Assembly (NCBI RefSeq): GCF_029946505.1
Contig: NZ_JARZHG010000002.1
Coordinates: forward strand, 186,001-250,000
DNA length: 64,000 bases
From: Polyangium sp. y55x31
Lineage (GTDB): Bacteria; Myxococcota_A; Polyangia; Polyangiales; Polyangiaceae
Reading direction: 5' to 3'
Shown here: piece by piece, positions 1 through 10,738 of the stretch
How the letters are laid out: every line of letters starts with the position of its first letter
How positions within the stretch are numbered: position 1 is the stretch's first letter
The notes under the pieces: generated by a model
The model's input: the letters and a program-made list of their open reading frames with translations, nothing else
Told to the model about the DNA's origin: nothing
Database searches by the model: none
Translations under genes and position numbers: made by a program

Positions 1-1876
1 AGTAGGCCGTCGCCGGCCGCGCATTCCGCGACACGAACGCGAACAGATCCTTGCGCCACTTCATCATCCTCGATCGCCCCGTCGGCAGCAGCGTCTCGCG
101 GCCGAGGTAATAACTCGTGTCCTCGAGCTCCACGACGAGGCCGTGGTCCTTGCACGCGGCGAGCACGCTCGGCACGTTCGGCGTCTGCATGAAGCCGTAA
201 CGCGCCGTCACCCGGTAAAACCCGTGGCCCATGTCGACCACCGAGATCCGCTCCTCGGGCGCGATCTCGGGGACACGCTCGTTCACCACGGAGAGGAGCA
301 CCACCTGCTCGTGCAGCACCTTGTTGTGCTTGAAATGGTGCAGCAGCACGGGCGGCGTGCCCTGCGGGTTCGACGCCATGAACACGGCCGTCCCCTGCAC
401 GCGGTGCGGCTTCGTCTCCTCCACGTCGCGCAGGAACGATTCGAGCGGTAGGAGGTTCTCCTTGAACGCCTCGCCGAGGATCCGGCGGCCCGTCTTCCAG
501 GTCGTCATCACGGCATAGATCCCGGCGCCCATGACGATGGGGAACCAGCCGCCGTGGAAGAACTTCGCCGCGTTCGCGCCGAAAAACGCAAGATCGATGC
601 AGAGGAAGAGCAGGACCGGCGGGAGCGCCTTCCAGAGCGGCCATTTCCAGCGCTGCGTCACGACGACGAAATAGACGACCGTCGTGATGCCCATCGTCCC
701 CGTGACGGCAATGCCGTACGCCGCGGCGAGCGCGCTCGAGTTCTGGAACCAGAGCACGAGGAAGACACACGCGACGCAGAGCGCGCGGTTGATCTCGGGG
801 ATGAAGATCTGGCCCTCGGTCTCCTTCGAGGTGTGGACGATGGTCACGCGCGGGAAATAGCCGAGCTGCACGGCCTGCTGCGTGAGCGAGAAGGCCCCGG
901 AGATGAGCGCCTGCGAGGCGACGATGGTCGCCGCGGTCGCGATCGCGACCGTCGGATAAAGAGCCCAGGAGGGGACGAGGGCATAAAACGGGTTCGTCGC
1001 CGCGGACGGGTTGTGGAGCAGGCAAGCGCCCTGGCCGAAGTAGTTGAGGAGCAGCGAAGGCCAGACGACCGCATACCAGACCGTGCGAATCGGACCACGC
1101 CCGAAATGCCCCATGTCCGCATAAAGCGCCTCGCCGCCGGTGATGCAGAGGACGACGGCGCCGAGCAGCAAAAAGCCGTGGCTCTTGTGCTCCACGAAAA
1201 ACCCGACCGCGTGGCGCGGATCGATCGCCGCGAGCACCGAGGGCTCCTGCCAGATCCAGCGGACGCCGAGCGCCGCGATCGTGACGAACCAGATGAGCGT
1301 GATCGGACCGAACACGTTGCCGATGCCCGCCGTGCCGCGCTTCTGCACGAAAAAGAGCGTCAAGAGGACCACGACGGTCAGCGGCACGACCGCGGGTTTC
1401 AGGGAGGTCGTGGCGACTTCGAGGCCCTCCATCGCGGAGAGCACCGAGATGGCCGGGGTGATGACGCCGTCCCCATAAAGAAGCGCCGCGCCGAAGAGCA
1501 CGAGCAGCACGAGCGGGCCCGCGACGGAGCGACCGTCCTTGCGCGTCGGGACGAGCGCGAGCAGCGCGAGGATGCCGCCGGAGCCCTGGTTGTCGGCTTT
1601 CAAGATGAACGTCAGGTACTTGACCGTGACGACCATCATCAAGGACCAGAAGACGAGCGAGAGGACGCCGAGGACGTTCGCGGGCGTCGGATCGACCCGA
1701 TGCGTGCTCGCGGGGCTGAAGCATTCCTTGATGGCGTAAAGCGGGCTCGTCCCGATGTCGCCGAAGACGACGCCGAGCGCGCCGAGCAGGAGCGAAACAC
1801 GAGCCGCGTGTGCTGCATGCGCCACCGGGGGCGCATGCATGCTGGTAGATGGCACCTGGGAAGGATCGACCGTCAT
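1..1876 (-). CDS. kup: Kup potassium uptake permease (3' end outside window)
   Basis: This is a constitutive K+ (probably K+/H+ symport) inner-membrane permease of the KUP/HAK/KT family. Read from the ATG at 1874-1876, residues 35-50 give GVVFGDIGTSPLYAIK, the family's first-helix signature. About 625 codons lie in the window, and the last ones read SRNARPATAY, matching the start of the typical Kup C-terminus. Only roughly the last 20 residues and the stop are therefore missing. The gene diverges from the porin-kdp operon, so constitutive and inducible K+ uptake share one 124-base promoter region. Identification is firm; the ion-coupling mode is inferred from the family. Confidence 0.95.
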   Translation of the reverse strand, partial: MTVDPSQVPSTSMHAPPVAHAAHAARVSLLLGALGVVFGDIGTSPLYAIKECFSPASTHRVDPTPANVLGVLSLVFWSLMMVVTVKYLTFILKADNQGSGGILALLALVPTRKDGRSVAGPLVLLVLFGAALLYGDGVITPAISVLSAMEGLEVATTSLKPAVVPLTVVVLLTLFFVQKRGTAGIGNVFGPITLIWFVTIAALGVRWIWQEPSVLAAIDPRHAVGFFVEHKSHGFLLLGAVVLCITGGEALYADMGHFGRGPIRTVWYAVVWPSLLLNYFGQGACLLHNPSAATNPFYALVPSWALYPTVAIATAATIVASQALISGAFSLTQQAVQLGYFPRVTIVHTSKETEGQIFIPEINRALCVACVFLVLWFQNSSALAAAYGIAVTGTMGITTVVYFVVVTQRWKWPLWKALPPVLLFLCIDLAFFGANAAKFFHGGWFPIVMGAGIYAVMTTWKTGRRILGEAFKENLLPLESFLRDVEETKPHRVQGTAVFMASNPQGTPPVLLHHFKHNKVLHEQVVLLSVVNERVPEIAPEERISVVDMGHGFYRVTARYGFMQTPNVPSVLAACKDHGLVVELEDTSYYLGRETLLPTGRSRMMKWRKDLFAFVSRNARPATAY

Positions 1877-1928
1877 GGCGCGCGAAGAGTAACCTCATCC
1901 GGAACGGCCCCGACGGCAGGCGCGCAAT

Positions 1929-1947
1929 CTTGATACTTTCTTGATAC
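1929..1947. promoter_or_regulatory. CTTGATAC direct repeat in the kup/kdp divergent promoter region
   Basis: Two exact copies of CTTGATAC (1929-1936 and 1940-1947) are separated by TTT, an 11-base period of about one helical turn. They sit in the only intergenic space between kup and the porin-kdp operon. Tandem half-sites one turn apart are the usual binding mode of OmpR/PhoB-class regulators, which include KdpE. KdpE as the binder is an inference; overlap with a promoter element is equally possible. Confidence 0.35.
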
Positions 1948-2000
1948 CCGGCCGCCGGACCTTGACGCCGCCCTTACACGGAAAGCCCTATACAACGGGC

Positions 2001-3182
2001 ATGCAGCTCGCCGGCATGACCCGTCATGGTTGCGCCCTCCTGGCCGCGACGGCCTCGCTCCTCGGCTCCGTCCCCGAGGTCCAGGCCGCCGAAGATCCGC
2101 CCCCAGCCACATGGAAGCTCGGCGGGTATGCGGAGGCATTCTACCAGTGGAACTTCGGGCAGCCCTCGAATGGCATCACGCATTATCGAGGGTTCGATAA
2201 CAGGCACAACACGTTCACGCTATCAAACGTCGCGCTCTCCGCGTCCTGGGACGTGGAGCGGCTCGTCGGGCTCGTGGCGCTCCAGGTCGGCCACACGCCG
2301 AGCACGTATTATCTCGCCGAGCCGGCGCTCGCGGGCGCGAGCGGGACGAACGCGACGAGCGCGGAGCTCTGGAAGTACGTCCAGCAAGCCTACGCCGGGT
2401 ATCGCTTCGACATCGGGCGCGGGCTCCTCGTCCAGGCCGGACTTTTCCTCTCGCCGATCGGCCCCGAGGGGATGGCCGTGCGGGACAACTGGAACTTTTC
2501 CCGCTCGAACCTGTTTTTCGGGCTTCCGTTTTATCACACCGGCGCGCGCCTCACGTATCCGCTGAGCGACGCGTGGGCATTGACGCTCGCCTGTTACAAC
2601 GGGTGGAACAGCGTCGTCGACAACAACGACGAGAAGTCGCTCTCGGCGCAGGTCACGTTCACGCTGCCCGACAAACTCGCGCTCTCGCTGCTCTATTTCA
2701 CGGGCGTCGAGCGGCCCCGCGGCGCCCCCGAGGGCCGCGCGTGGCGGCACCTCGTGGACGCGCACGCGACCGTCCACCCGACGGACCGGCTCTCGTTCAT
2801 CGCCCACGTCAACGGCGGGACGGAGCCCAATCGGTTCGGGACGAGCGCCTGGATCGCGGGCGCGCTCTACGCGCGTGTCCGCGTGACGGACAAACTCTAC
2901 CTCGCGGCGCGGGGAGACGCGTTCCACGAGCGCGTGCCGAGCAGCAATGAGGGCGCGGCCGCGGCCATCTTCTGGCCGGTTTCGTGGGTCGCGTCCGGCA
3001 CGGCGACGGCGGACTTCCGCCCGCACGAGCGAGCCTCCTTCCGGCTCGAATACCGCCACGATCACGCGGCGGGGGACATGTATTTCGGCGGCGCGGTCGC
3101 GGGCAACGGCGCGGATGCGCCCTTCGTCCCGAACCGCAATGCCCAAAACACCGTCACGCTCGGCGCGACGACATGGTTCTGA
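2001..3182 (+). CDS. outer-membrane beta-barrel porin, OmpL-like (bbp2 family)
   Basis: A secreted outer-membrane beta-barrel of 393 residues. From the ATG at 2001 there is a signal peptide with a hydrophobic stretch (ALLAATASLLGSV) ending near VQAA. The mature protein is rich in alternating polar/aromatic strands and carries GFDNRHNTFTLSN, typical of the putative beta-barrel porin-2 family. It ends in a C-terminal aromatic (TTWF), as barrel proteins commonly do. An alternative ATG lies at 2016; a TTG at 1941 would add 20 residues before the signal peptide and is unlikely. The gene is 2 bases from the next ORF and heads the kdp run, so it may admit K+ through the outer membrane (inference). 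Confidence 0.8.
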   Translation: MQLAGMTRHGCALLAATASLLGSVPEVQAAEDPPPATWKLGGYAEAFYQWNFGQPSNGITHYRGFDNRHNTFTLSNVALSASWDVERLVGLVALQVGHTPSTYYLAEPALAGASGTNATSAELWKYVQQAYAGYRFDIGRGLLVQAGLFLSPIGPEGMAVRDNWNFSRSNLFFGLPFYHTGARLTYPLSDAWALTLACYNGWNSVVDNNDEKSLSAQVTFTLPDKLALSLLYFTGVERPRGAPEGRAWRHLVDAHATVHPTDRLSFIAHVNGGTEPNRFGTSAWIAGALYARVRVTDKLYLAARGDAFHERVPSSNEGAAAAIFWPVSWVASGTATADFRPHERASFRLEYRHDHAAGDMYFGGAVAGNGADAPFVPNRNAQNTVTLGATTWF

Positions 3183-3184
3183 CG

Positions 3185-3430
3185 ATGAGCCCATACCGCG
3201 AGAAACGCTCTGGCATCGATCAGGGCCCGGAAGAGAACGCCGAGCAGCAGATCCTCCACTGGACGTTGCTGGGCCTCGGGGTCCTGCTCGTCGTGTACGA
3301 GATCGGCCAGCCGGCGCCTTTTGGCTCCGTGGGCACGCTCGGCATGTTGATTCTGATCCTGGCCCTGCGGGGCCTCGTCGGCCCCTACGTCACGCGCCTC
3401 CGCCACGGCGGCCGAGGCGGGAGGACTTGA
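3185..3430 (+). CDS. small two-helix membrane protein in the kdp operon
   Basis: An 81-residue protein with a charged N-terminus (MSPYREKRSGIDQ) and two hydrophobic segments, about residues 25-42 and 48-65, separated by a short GQPAPFGSVG loop, with a basic tail. It starts 2 bases after the porin stop and ends 3 bases before the next small ORF, so it is very probably co-transcribed with kdp. No family is recognised. A role as an accessory of Kdp assembly or sensing is a guess from position only. Confidence 0.65.
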   Translation: MSPYREKRSGIDQGPEENAEQQILHWTLLGLGVLLVVYEIGQPAPFGSVGTLGMLILILALRGLVGPYVTRLRHGGRGGRT

Positions 3431-3433
3431 TCC

Positions 3434-3514
3434 ATGGACGCCGTGTTCCTGGCCATCACGGCCGCGTTTTTCCTCCTGTCGTGGGGCTTCGTGCGGCTCT
3501 GCGAGAAAGTCTGA
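3434..3514 (+). CDS. 26-residue membrane microprotein upstream of kdpF
   Basis: This ORF encodes MDAVFLAITAAFFLLSWGFV followed by RLCEKV: one transmembrane helix with a charged C-terminal end. It is separated from kdpF by 4 bases. Short single-helix proteins of similar shape (ending near CE-basic) are often seen before kdp genes in other bacteria, but I know of no assigned function. High GC at third positions and tight packing between genes support translation. It is distinct from kdpF, which follows with its own start. Confidence 0.6.
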   Translation: MDAVFLAITAAFFLLSWGFVRLCEKV

Positions 3515-3518
3515 CGCC

Positions 3519-3611
3519 ATGGCGACCCTGACGAACCTCGGCGGCGTGCTCGCCGTCCTCCTGTTCGGGTATCTCCTGTTCGCGCTCCTCTATCCGGAGA
3601 AGCTGTCGTGA
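3519..3611 (+). CDS. kdpF: KdpF, small stabilising subunit of the Kdp K+ ATPase
   Basis: A 30-residue single-span peptide, MATLTNLGGVLAVLLFGYLL then [10 protein letters not shown]. The ending L(L/F)YPEK-(F/L) is the hallmark of KdpF (about 29 residues). KdpF binds the KdpABC complex in the inner membrane and stabilises it. Its stop overlaps the kdpA GTG start (GTGA), implying translational coupling. Confidence 0.9.
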   Translation: MATLTNLGGVLAVLLFGYLLFALLYPEKLS

Positions 3612-5353
3612 TCGAAATCGCCCTCCTTCGGTGCGGCCTGTATCTGCTCGCGCTCGTCGTGCTGGCCGTCCCGCTCGGCTCCTACATGGCGAGGGTGTAC
3701 GCGGGGGAAGCCAGGATCGCCGCGCGTGTCTTCGGACCGGTCGAGCGCCTGTTCTATCGCGCCGCGGGCATCCGCGAAGACGAGGACATGTCGTTTCGTC
3801 GGTATGCCGCGGCCGTCCTCCTCTTCAATCTCTTCGGCCTGGTCGTGGTGTACGTGCTCCAGCGATTGCAGGCCGCCCTTCCCCTGAATCCGACGGGGCT
3901 CGGCGCGGTGCCTCCCGAGGTCGCGTGGAACACGGCCGTGAGCTTCGCGAGCAACACGAACTGGCAAGCGTACGCCGGGGAGACGACGCTCTCGCACCTG
4001 ACGCAGATGCTCGGGCTCACCGTGCAGAACTTCGTCTCCGCGGGCACGGGCATGGCCGTGCTCGTCGCATTGGTACGAGGTTTTACCCGGCGCACGGCCG
4101 AAGGCATCGGGAACTTCTGGGTCGATCTCACGCGGAGCACGCTGTACGTGCTGCTGCCGCTCTCGTTCGTCGTGGCGCTCGTGCTCGTCTCGCAAGGCGT
4201 CGTGCAGACGTTCGCCGGGAGCCGCGTCGTGGATTTGCTCGTTCCGACGACGTCGAGCGACGGAGCCGGCATCCCCCGGCAAATCCTCGCGCTCGGGCCC
4301 GCGGCCTCGCAGATCGCCATCAAGCAGCTCGGGACGAACGGCGGCGGCTTTTTCAATGTGAACTCGGCGCACCCGTTCGAGAACCCCGACGCGGTGACGA
4401 ACTTCGTGGAGGGTCTCTCGCTCCTGCTCGTCCCCGCCGCGCTCTGCTTCACGTTCGGTACGATGGTGAAGGACAAACGGCAGGGCCACGCCGTCTTCGC
4501 GGCGATGCTCGCGATCTTCGTGCCCCTGCTCGTCGTCGCCGTGGCCGCCGAGCAGCATGGGAATCCCATTCTTTCGAGCCTCGGCGTCGATCAGGCCGCG
4601 AGCGTGCTCCAGCCCGGCGGGAACATGGAGGGCAAGGAGGCGCGGTTCGGCATCGTGGACAGCGCGCTCTGGGCGACCGCGACGACCGCGGCCTCGAATG
4701 GCTCCGTGAATGCCATGCACGACAGCTTCACGCCGCTCGGCGGGCTCGTGCCGATGTGGCTCATGCAGCTCGGGGAGATCGTGTTCGGCGGCGTGGGCTC
4801 GGGGCTCTACGGGATGCTGATGTACGCGGTCATCGCCGTGTTCATCGCGGGCCTGATGGTCGGGCGCACGCCGGAATACCTCGGCAAGAAGATCGAGGCG
4901 TTCGAGATGAAAATGGCCTCGCTCGTCATCCTGCTCCCCGCGGCGGCGGTGCTCGTCGGCACGGCCCTCGCGAGCGCCACGCCCGCGGGCACGGCGCCCC
5001 TCGGAAACCCCGGCGCCCACGGCTTCAGCGAGATCCTGTATGCATTCTCGTCCGGCGCGAACAACAACGGCTCGGCGTTCGGCGGGCTCACCGTGAGCGG
5101 GACGTTTTACGCGACGGCGATGGGCCTCTGCATGCTGATCGGTCGTTACGGGATCATCGTCCCCGTGCTCGCGATCGCCGCGTCTCTCGCGCGCAAAAAA
5201 TCGGTCCCTGCGAGCGCGGGGACGCTGCCAACGCACACGCCGCTTTTCGTGCTCTTGCTCGTCGGGACGATCCTGCTCGTCGGTGCGCTGACGTTCGTCC
5301 CGGCGCTCGCGCTCGGCCCGATCGTCGAGCATCTCTCCCTGTTTGCAAGGTGA
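3608..5353 (+). CDS. kdpA: KdpA, K+-binding and translocating subunit
   Basis: The K+-selective channel-like subunit of the high-affinity Kdp ATPase, 581 residues (E. coli form 557). The selectivity-filter segments are visible: [34 protein letters not shown] and [16 protein letters not shown]. It has about ten hydrophobic spans. Translation starts at a GTG overlapping the kdpF stop by 4 bases. kdpB follows after 13 bases. Together with KdpB and KdpC it imports K+ when external K+ is scarce. Confidence 0.97.
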   Translation: MIEIALLRCGLYLLALVVLAVPLGSYMARVYAGEARIAARVFGPVERLFYRAAGIREDEDMSFRRYAAAVLLFNLFGLVVVYVLQRLQAALPLNPTGLGAVPPEVAWNTAVSFASNTNWQAYAGETTLSHLTQMLGLTVQNFVSAGTGMAVLVALVRGFTRRTAEGIGNFWVDLTRSTLYVLLPLSFVVALVLVSQGVVQTFAGSRVVDLLVPTTSSDGAGIPRQILALGPAASQIAIKQLGTNGGGFFNVNSAHPFENPDAVTNFVEGLSLLLVPAALCFTFGTMVKDKRQGHAVFAAMLAIFVPLLVVAVAAEQHGNPILSSLGVDQAASVLQPGGNMEGKEARFGIVDSALWATATTAASNGSVNAMHDSFTPLGGLVPMWLMQLGEIVFGGVGSGLYGMLMYAVIAVFIAGLMVGRTPEYLGKKIEAFEMKMASLVILLPAAAVLVGTALASATPAGTAPLGNPGAHGFSEILYAFSSGANNNGSAFGGLTVSGTFYATAMGLCMLIGRYGIIVPVLAIAASLARKKSVPASAGTLPTHTPLFVLLLVGTILLVGALTFVPALALGPIVEHLSLFAR

Positions 5354-5366
5354 TTGGAGCCCCATC

Positions 5367-7442
5367 ATGACGACCCGAACCCAGGCTCGTCCACTCTTCG
5401 AGCGCGCCATCGTCGGCCGCGCCGCCGTCGATGCATTCCGCAAGCTCGATCCACGGCGCATGATCAAAAACCCGGTCATGTTCGTCGTGGAGGTCGGCAG
5501 CGCCTTCACCACGGTGCTCTTCCTCCACGCGGCGATCACCGGGCGCGGCGAAGCGCCCGCCGGGTTCATCCTCGCCGTTTCGCTCTGGCTCTGGTTCACG
5601 GTCCTCTTCGCGAATTTCGCCGAGGCGATGGCCGAAGGGCGCGGAAAAGCGCAGGCCGACGCGCTCCGAAAGACGCGCAAGAACGTGAGCGCCAAGCGCC
5701 TGGAGACGCCCAAGCTCGACGCGCTGCGCGCCGAGGTCGACTCCTCGACGCTGCGCCGCGGCGACATCGTGCTGATCGAAGCGGGAGATACCATTCCGAG
5801 CGACGGCGAGGTGATCGAAGGGGTCGCGTCGGTCGACGAGAGCGCCATCACGGGCGAGAGCGCGCCCGTCATTCGCGAGAGCGGCGGCGATCGCAGCGCC
5901 GTCACCGGCGGGACACGCGTGCTCTCGGATTGGCTCATCGTGCGCATCACCGAGAATGCGGGCGAGACCTTCCTCGACCGCATGATCGCGATGGTCGAGG
6001 GCGCCAAGCGGAAGAAGACGCCGAACGAGATTGCGCTCGACATCCTGCTCGCGGCCTTGACGATCGTCTTTTTGCTCGCGACCGTGACGCTCCTGCCCTT
6101 CTCGAAATATGCCGTGGAGAGCTCCGGACAAGGCGCGCCCGTGAGCCTCACCGTGCTCTGTGCATTGCTCGTCTGCCTCATTCCCACGACGATCGGCGGG
6201 CTCCTCTCGGCCATCGGCATCGCGGGGATGGATCGAATGGTCCAGGCGAACGTGATCGCGACCTCGGGTCGCGCGGTCGAGGCGGCGGGCGACGTGACCG
6301 TGCTCCTCCTCGACAAGACCGGGACGATCACGCTCGGCAATCGCCAGGCGACGGCCTTTTTGCCCGCGCCCGGCGTGAAGGAGGGCGAGCTCGCGGACGC
6401 GGCGCAGCTCTCGTCGCTCGCCGACGAGACGCCGGAGGGCCGCAGCATCGTGGTGCTGGCAAAGGAGCGCTTCGCATTACGCGGCCGGGAGGTGCACGCG
6501 CTCGGCGCGACGTTCGTGCCGTTCACCGCGCAGACGCGCATGAGCGGGGTCGATCTCGACGGGCGTAGCATCCGGAAGGGCGCGACGGACGCGATCACGC
6601 GGTTCGTCGAGGAGCAGAACGGCATGCTCCCGGCCGAGGTGCGAGAAATCGTGGACGAGGTCGCGAAGCAGGGCTCCACGCCGCTCGTCGTCGCCGAGGG
6701 AGCGCGGGTGCTCGGCGTCGTGCAGCTCAAGGACATCGTGAAAGGCGGGATCCAGGAGCGATTCGCGGAGCTGCGCCACATCGGCATTCGCACGGTGATG
6801 ATCACCGGGGACAACCCCCTCACCGCCGCGGCGATCGCGGCGGAGGCCGGCGTCGACGATTTCCTCGCCGAGGCGACGCCCGAGCAAAAGCTCGCCATGA
6901 TCCGCTCGTACCAGCGCGACGGGCACCTCGTCGCGATGACGGGCGACGGGACGAACGACGCGCCGGCGCTCGCGCAGGCCGACGTGGCCGTGGCCATGAA
7001 CACGGGCACGCAAGCCGCGAAGGAGGCCGGGAACATGGTGGATCTCGACTCCAACCCGACGAAGCTGCTCGCGATCGTGGAGATCGGAAAGCAGATGCTC
7101 ATGACGCGCGGCGCGCTGACGACGTTCAGCATCGCGAACGACGTGTCGAAATACTTCGCCATCATCCCGGCGGCGTTCGCCGCGACCTACCCCGCGCTCG
7201 GCGCGCTGAACGTGATGCGGCTGCATTCGCCGGCCACGGCGATCCTGTCGGCCGTGATCTTCAATGCGCTCGTCATCATCGCGCTCGTGCCCATCGCGCT
7301 CCGCGGCATTCGTTACCGGCCGGCGCCCGCGCCCGCGCTCCTCCGGCGGAATTTGCTCGTGTACGGCCTCGGCGGCGTGGTGCTGCCGTTCCCGTGCATC
7401 AAGCTCATCGACCTCGTGCTCGCGGCCCTCGGCGTCGGTTGA
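5367..7442 (+). CDS. kdpB: KdpB, P-type ATPase subunit
   Basis: The catalytic ATP-hydrolysing subunit of Kdp, 691 residues. Diagnostic P-type motifs are present in order: ITGESAP (actuator domain), [10 protein letters not shown] with the phosphorylated Asp, ITGDNPLTA and [20 protein letters not shown]. The ATG at 5367 is chosen because GGAG lies a few bases upstream; an upstream in-frame start at 5343 would overlap kdpA. The TGES serine, a known inhibitory phosphorylation site in E. coli KdpB, is conserved. kdpC follows after 12 bases. Confidence 0.97.
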   Translation: MTTRTQARPLFERAIVGRAAVDAFRKLDPRRMIKNPVMFVVEVGSAFTTVLFLHAAITGRGEAPAGFILAVSLWLWFTVLFANFAEAMAEGRGKAQADALRKTRKNVSAKRLETPKLDALRAEVDSSTLRRGDIVLIEAGDTIPSDGEVIEGVASVDESAITGESAPVIRESGGDRSAVTGGTRVLSDWLIVRITENAGETFLDRMIAMVEGAKRKKTPNEIALDILLAALTIVFLLATVTLLPFSKYAVESSGQGAPVSLTVLCALLVCLIPTTIGGLLSAIGIAGMDRMVQANVIATSGRAVEAAGDVTVLLLDKTGTITLGNRQATAFLPAPGVKEGELADAAQLSSLADETPEGRSIVVLAKERFALRGREVHALGATFVPFTAQTRMSGVDLDGRSIRKGATDAITRFVEEQNGMLPAEVREIVDEVAKQGSTPLVVAEGARVLGVVQLKDIVKGGIQERFAELRHIGIRTVMITGDNPLTAAAIAAEAGVDDFLAEATPEQKLAMIRSYQRDGHLVAMTGDGTNDAPALAQADVAVAMNTGTQAAKEAGNMVDLDSNPTKLLAIVEIGKQMLMTRGALTTFSIANDVSKYFAIIPAAFAATYPALGALNVMRLHSPATAILSAVIFNALVIIALVPIALRGIRYRPAPAPALLRRNLLVYGLGGVVLPFPCIKLIDLVLAALGVG

Positions 7443-7454
7443 AAGGAATCGAAG

Positions 7455-8036
7455 ATGAAATCGCTCCTCCGCCCCGCGATCACGCTGCTCGCCCTGTTCA
7501 CGCTCGTCACGGGCGTGCTTTATCCGCTGCTCGTCACCGCGGTCGCGCAAGCCGCTTTCCCCGTGCGCGCGAACGGGAGCCTGATCCGTGAAGGCGAACG
7601 CGTCGTCGGCTCGGAGCTCATCGGGCAGCCCTTCGACGATCCGCGTTACTTCTGGGGGCGCCCGTCCGCGACGCCGAGCCATCCGTACAATGCAGCGGCG
7701 TCGAGCGGATCGAACCTCGGGCCGACGAACCCGGCGCTTCGAGACGCCGTCGCGGCGCGGATCCAGGCGCTCCGCGCGGCGGATCCGGGGAACGCCGCGC
7801 CGATCCCCGTGGATCTCGTCACGGCCTCGGGCAGCGGGCTCGACCCGCACATCTCGCCGGCCGCCGCCCATTTCCAGGTCGGCCGCGTCGCGCGCGCCCG
7901 CGGGCTCGACGAGGCGCGTGTCCGCGGCCTCGTCGACGCGCACGTGGAGGGACGTGTCCTCGGTGTGCTCGGCGAGCCGCGCGTGAACGTGTTACGCCTG
8001 AACCTCGCGCTCGACCACGCGAAAGCCCGTCCATGA
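7455..8036 (+). CDS. kdpC: KdpC, accessory subunit
   Basis: A 193-residue protein with one N-terminal transmembrane helix (about residues 7-29) and a periplasmic domain carrying the family signatures [17 protein letters not shown] and [12 protein letters not shown]. KdpC is essential for the K+-ATPase complex and is thought to raise its ATP affinity. A clear AAGGAA lies before the ATG. The stop overlaps the kdpD start by 4 bases, coupling pump and sensor translation. Confidence 0.96.
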   Translation: MKSLLRPAITLLALFTLVTGVLYPLLVTAVAQAAFPVRANGSLIREGERVVGSELIGQPFDDPRYFWGRPSATPSHPYNAAASSGSNLGPTNPALRDAVAARIQALRAADPGNAAPIPVDLVTASGSGLDPHISPAAAHFQVGRVARARGLDEARVRGLVDAHVEGRVLGVLGEPRVNVLRLNLALDHAKARP

Positions 8037-10738
8037 CCGACCCCGAAAGCCGACCCGATCCCGACGCGCTCGTCCGCCGCGCGCACGAAGAAGAAGGGCG
8101 CGAAAAGCGCGCGCGGCTGCGTGTCTTCTTCGGGTTCGCCCCCGGCGTCGGCAAGACGTACCGCATGCTCCAGGTCGCGCGCGAGCGGGCCCTCGAACAG
8201 AAGATCGACGTCGTCGCCGGGATCGTCGAGACACACGGGCGCGCCGAGACCGAAGCCCTGCTCGAAAAGCTCGACGTGTTGCCGCGGCGCAAGGTGGAGT
8301 ACCGCGGGCGCCCCCTCGACGAGTTCGACCTCGACGCCGCGCTCGCGCGCCGGCCGGGGCTGCTCCTGCTCGACGAGCTCGCCCACACGAACGTGCCCGG
8401 ATCACGGCACGCGAAGCGCTGGCAAGACGCGATCGAGCTGCTCGACGCGGGCATCGACGTGTTCACGACCGTCAACGTGCAGCACGTGGAGAGCCTGAAC
8501 GACGTGGTCGCGCAGATCACGGGCATCCAGGTCCGCGAGACGATCCCCGATTCGATCCTCGATCGCGCCGACGAGATCGAGCTCGTGGACATCGCGCCCG
8601 AGGAGCTGCTGGCGCGCCTGCGCGAAGGAAAGGTCTACCTGCCGGAGCAGGCCAAACGCGCGGCCGCGCATTTCTTCCAGCGTGGGAACCTGCTCGCGCT
8701 GCGCGAGCTCGCGCTCCGGCGCACGGCCGAGCGCGTCGACGTGGACATGCGCGAGTATCGCGAGCAGCACGGGGTGATCACGCCCTGGCCGGCCGGCGAG
8801 CGGATCCTCGTATGCATCAGCCCCGCGCCGAGCTCGGGCCGGCTTTTGCGCGCGGCGAGCCGCATGGCCGCGGGCCTGCGCGCGCCGTGGGTCGCCGCGT
8901 ACGTCGAGTCGCCCGGGGCGAAGGCGCCGAGCCAGGCCGATCGGGCGCGGCTCGAATCCCATTTGCGCCTCGCGGAGACGCTCGGGGGCGCCGTGACGCG
9001 GCTCTCCGGCGCGAGCATCTCGGAGGCGCTCCTGCGATATGCGCGCAAGCACAACGTCACGCGGATCATCATCGGCAAGCCGACACATTCGCGCCTGCGC
9101 GACCGGCTGCGCGGCTCGCTGCTCGACGAGGTCGTGCGGGGCAGCGGGGACGTGGACGTGCTCGTCATCAGCGGCAGCACGAGCGCCGAGACCACGCCGG
9201 CCCCGCCAGAGCTGCCGAAGGAGCCGACGCGGCCCGTGACGTATGGATGGGCCGTGCTGCTCGTCGCGGGCACCACCGTGCTCGCGGAGGCCGTACGCGC
9301 CGTCTACGACGTGCCCGATCTCGAAGTGCTCTACGTGCTGGCCGTCATGCTCGCGGCGGTGCGCTTCGGGCGAGGCCCCTCCATCCTCGCGGCGGCCCTC
9401 GGCGTGGCTTGTTACGACTTCTTCTTCGTCCCGCCGTTCCACACGTTCAACGTGGCCGACGCGCGGTATCTCCTGACGTTCGTCATGATGTTCGGCGTCG
9501 GCCTGCTGCTCAGCGAGCTGACGGCCCGCATCCGGCGCCAGGAGCAAGACGCGCGGCATCGCGAGGGGCGGACGGGCGTGCTTTACGATCTCAGCCGGGA
9601 TCTCGCGGCGGCGGACGATATCGGGGCCGTCGCCGCGGCCGTCGCGCGCCACGCCGAGCAGGTCTTCGAGGCGACGGCGCACGTGCTGCAATCCGTGGAC
9701 GACGGCGTGCTCCGGACGGTCGCGGTCGCACCGGCGACGGCCTTCCTCGATTCCGCCGATCTCGCGGTCGCCCGCTGGGCTTTCGAGCACGGCCGGCCTT
9801 CGGGGCTCGGCACGGATACACTCCCGGGCTCGAAGGTCGTCTGTGCTCCGCTCTCCGTCCGGGGAGCGCCGCTCGGCGTGCTCGTGCTCGCGCCCAAGGG
9901 AGCGGCGCCGCTCGGGGCCGAGCAGCGCGCGTTCCTCGACGCCTTCCGCAGGCAGGCCGCGTTCGCCTTCGAGCGCGTGCGGCTCACGAGCGAGGCAAAC
10001 ACGGCCGCCCTGCGCGCGAAGACGGAGGAGATGCGTAGCTCGCTGCTCTCGGCGGTCTCGCACGACCTCCGCACGCCGCTCTCGGCGATCACGGGCGCGG
10101 CCACGGCGCTGCGCGACGACGGGGGGCTCGCCGCGCACACCCGCGACGAGCTGCTCGAATCGATCTGCGAGGAGGCCGAGCGGCTCGAGAGGCTCGTCGC
10201 GAACCTGCTCGACATGACGCGCCTCGAAGCCGGCCCGGTGGCGCTGAAACGTGAATGGGTGCCGCTCGAAGAGCTCGTCGGTTCCGCGCTGACGCGGCTC
10301 GAACGAAAGCTCGGGGACCGGCCCGTGAACATCGGGATCCCCGAAGGATTACCCCTCCTGTCCGTGGATCCCGTACTCTTCGAGCAGGTGTTCATCAATC
10401 TCTTCGAGAATGCGGCGCGCTACACGGCCCCCGGGTCTCCGATCGAGGTGCTCGCCCGCGGCGAGCCCGGCGTGGTGATCGTCGAGGTGGCCGACACGGG
10501 CCCGGGGCTGCCGCCGGGGAGCGAGTCGCGTATCTTCGAGAAGTTTTTCCGCGGAGGGCACACGGGCGCGGGCGGCGCGGGGCTCGGGCTCGCGATCTGC
10601 AAGGCGATCGTCGAGGCGCACGGCGGTACGATCACCGCCGAGAATCGCGCCTCGGGCGGCGCGAATTTCCGTATCCGCGTCCCGATCCCCGGCGTCGCTC
10701 CCACGGTCGCCGCGCCCGCCCTGGAGGCCCGGCCATGA
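8033..10738 (+). CDS. kdpD: KdpD, sensor histidine kinase for K+ limitation
   Basis: The full-length 901-residue sensor. The N-terminal KdpD domain has the Walker [10 protein letters not shown] (residues 34-42) and the [13 protein letters not shown] segment. A UspA-like domain follows (about 250-375), then four closely spaced transmembrane helices (about 400-500), a GAF-like region, HisKA with [14 protein letters not shown], and HATPase with [19 protein letters not shown] and [11 protein letters not shown]. It phosphorylates KdpE when K+ is low or turgor/salt changes (family knowledge). It overlaps kdpC and kdpE by 4 bases each, so pump and regulator lie in one transcription unit. Confidence 0.97.
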   Translation: MTDPESRPDPDALVRRAHEEEGREKRARLRVFFGFAPGVGKTYRMLQVARERALEQKIDVVAGIVETHGRAETEALLEKLDVLPRRKVEYRGRPLDEFDLDAALARRPGLLLLDELAHTNVPGSRHAKRWQDAIELLDAGIDVFTTVNVQHVESLNDVVAQITGIQVRETIPDSILDRADEIELVDIAPEELLARLREGKVYLPEQAKRAAAHFFQRGNLLALRELALRRTAERVDVDMREYREQHGVITPWPAGERILVCISPAPSSGRLLRAASRMAAGLRAPWVAAYVESPGAKAPSQADRARLESHLRLAETLGGAVTRLSGASISEALLRYARKHNVTRIIIGKPTHSRLRDRLRGSLLDEVVRGSGDVDVLVISGSTSAETTPAPPELPKEPTRPVTYGWAVLLVAGTTVLAEAVRAVYDVPDLEVLYVLAVMLAAVRFGRGPSILAAALGVACYDFFFVPPFHTFNVADARYLLTFVMMFGVGLLLSELTARIRRQEQDARHREGRTGVLYDLSRDLAAADDIGAVAAAVARHAEQVFEATAHVLQSVDDGVLRTVAVAPATAFLDSADLAVARWAFEHGRPSGLGTDTLPGSKVVCAPLSVRGAPLGVLVLAPKGAAPLGAEQRAFLDAFRRQAAFAFERVRLTSEANTAALRAKTEEMRSSLLSAVSHDLRTPLSAITGAATALRDDGGLAAHTRDELLESICEEAERLERLVANLLDMTRLEAGPVALKREWVPLEELVGSALTRLERKLGDRPVNIGIPEGLPLLSVDPVLFEQVFINLFENAARYTAPGSPIEVLARGEPGVVIVEVADTGPGLPPGSESRIFEKFFRGGHTGAGGAGLGLAICKAIVEAHGGTITAENRASGGANFRIRVPIPGVAPTVAAPALEARP

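Noticed and set aside
3590-7165. A minus-strand open frame of 1191 codons opposite kdpA and kdpB
   Set aside because: It is the antisense shadow of high-GC coding DNA. The product is compositionally odd (first half Ser/Thr/Ala/Pro-rich, second half Arg/His/Glu-rich), has no recognisable domain, and the plus strand carries full KdpA/KdpB signatures.
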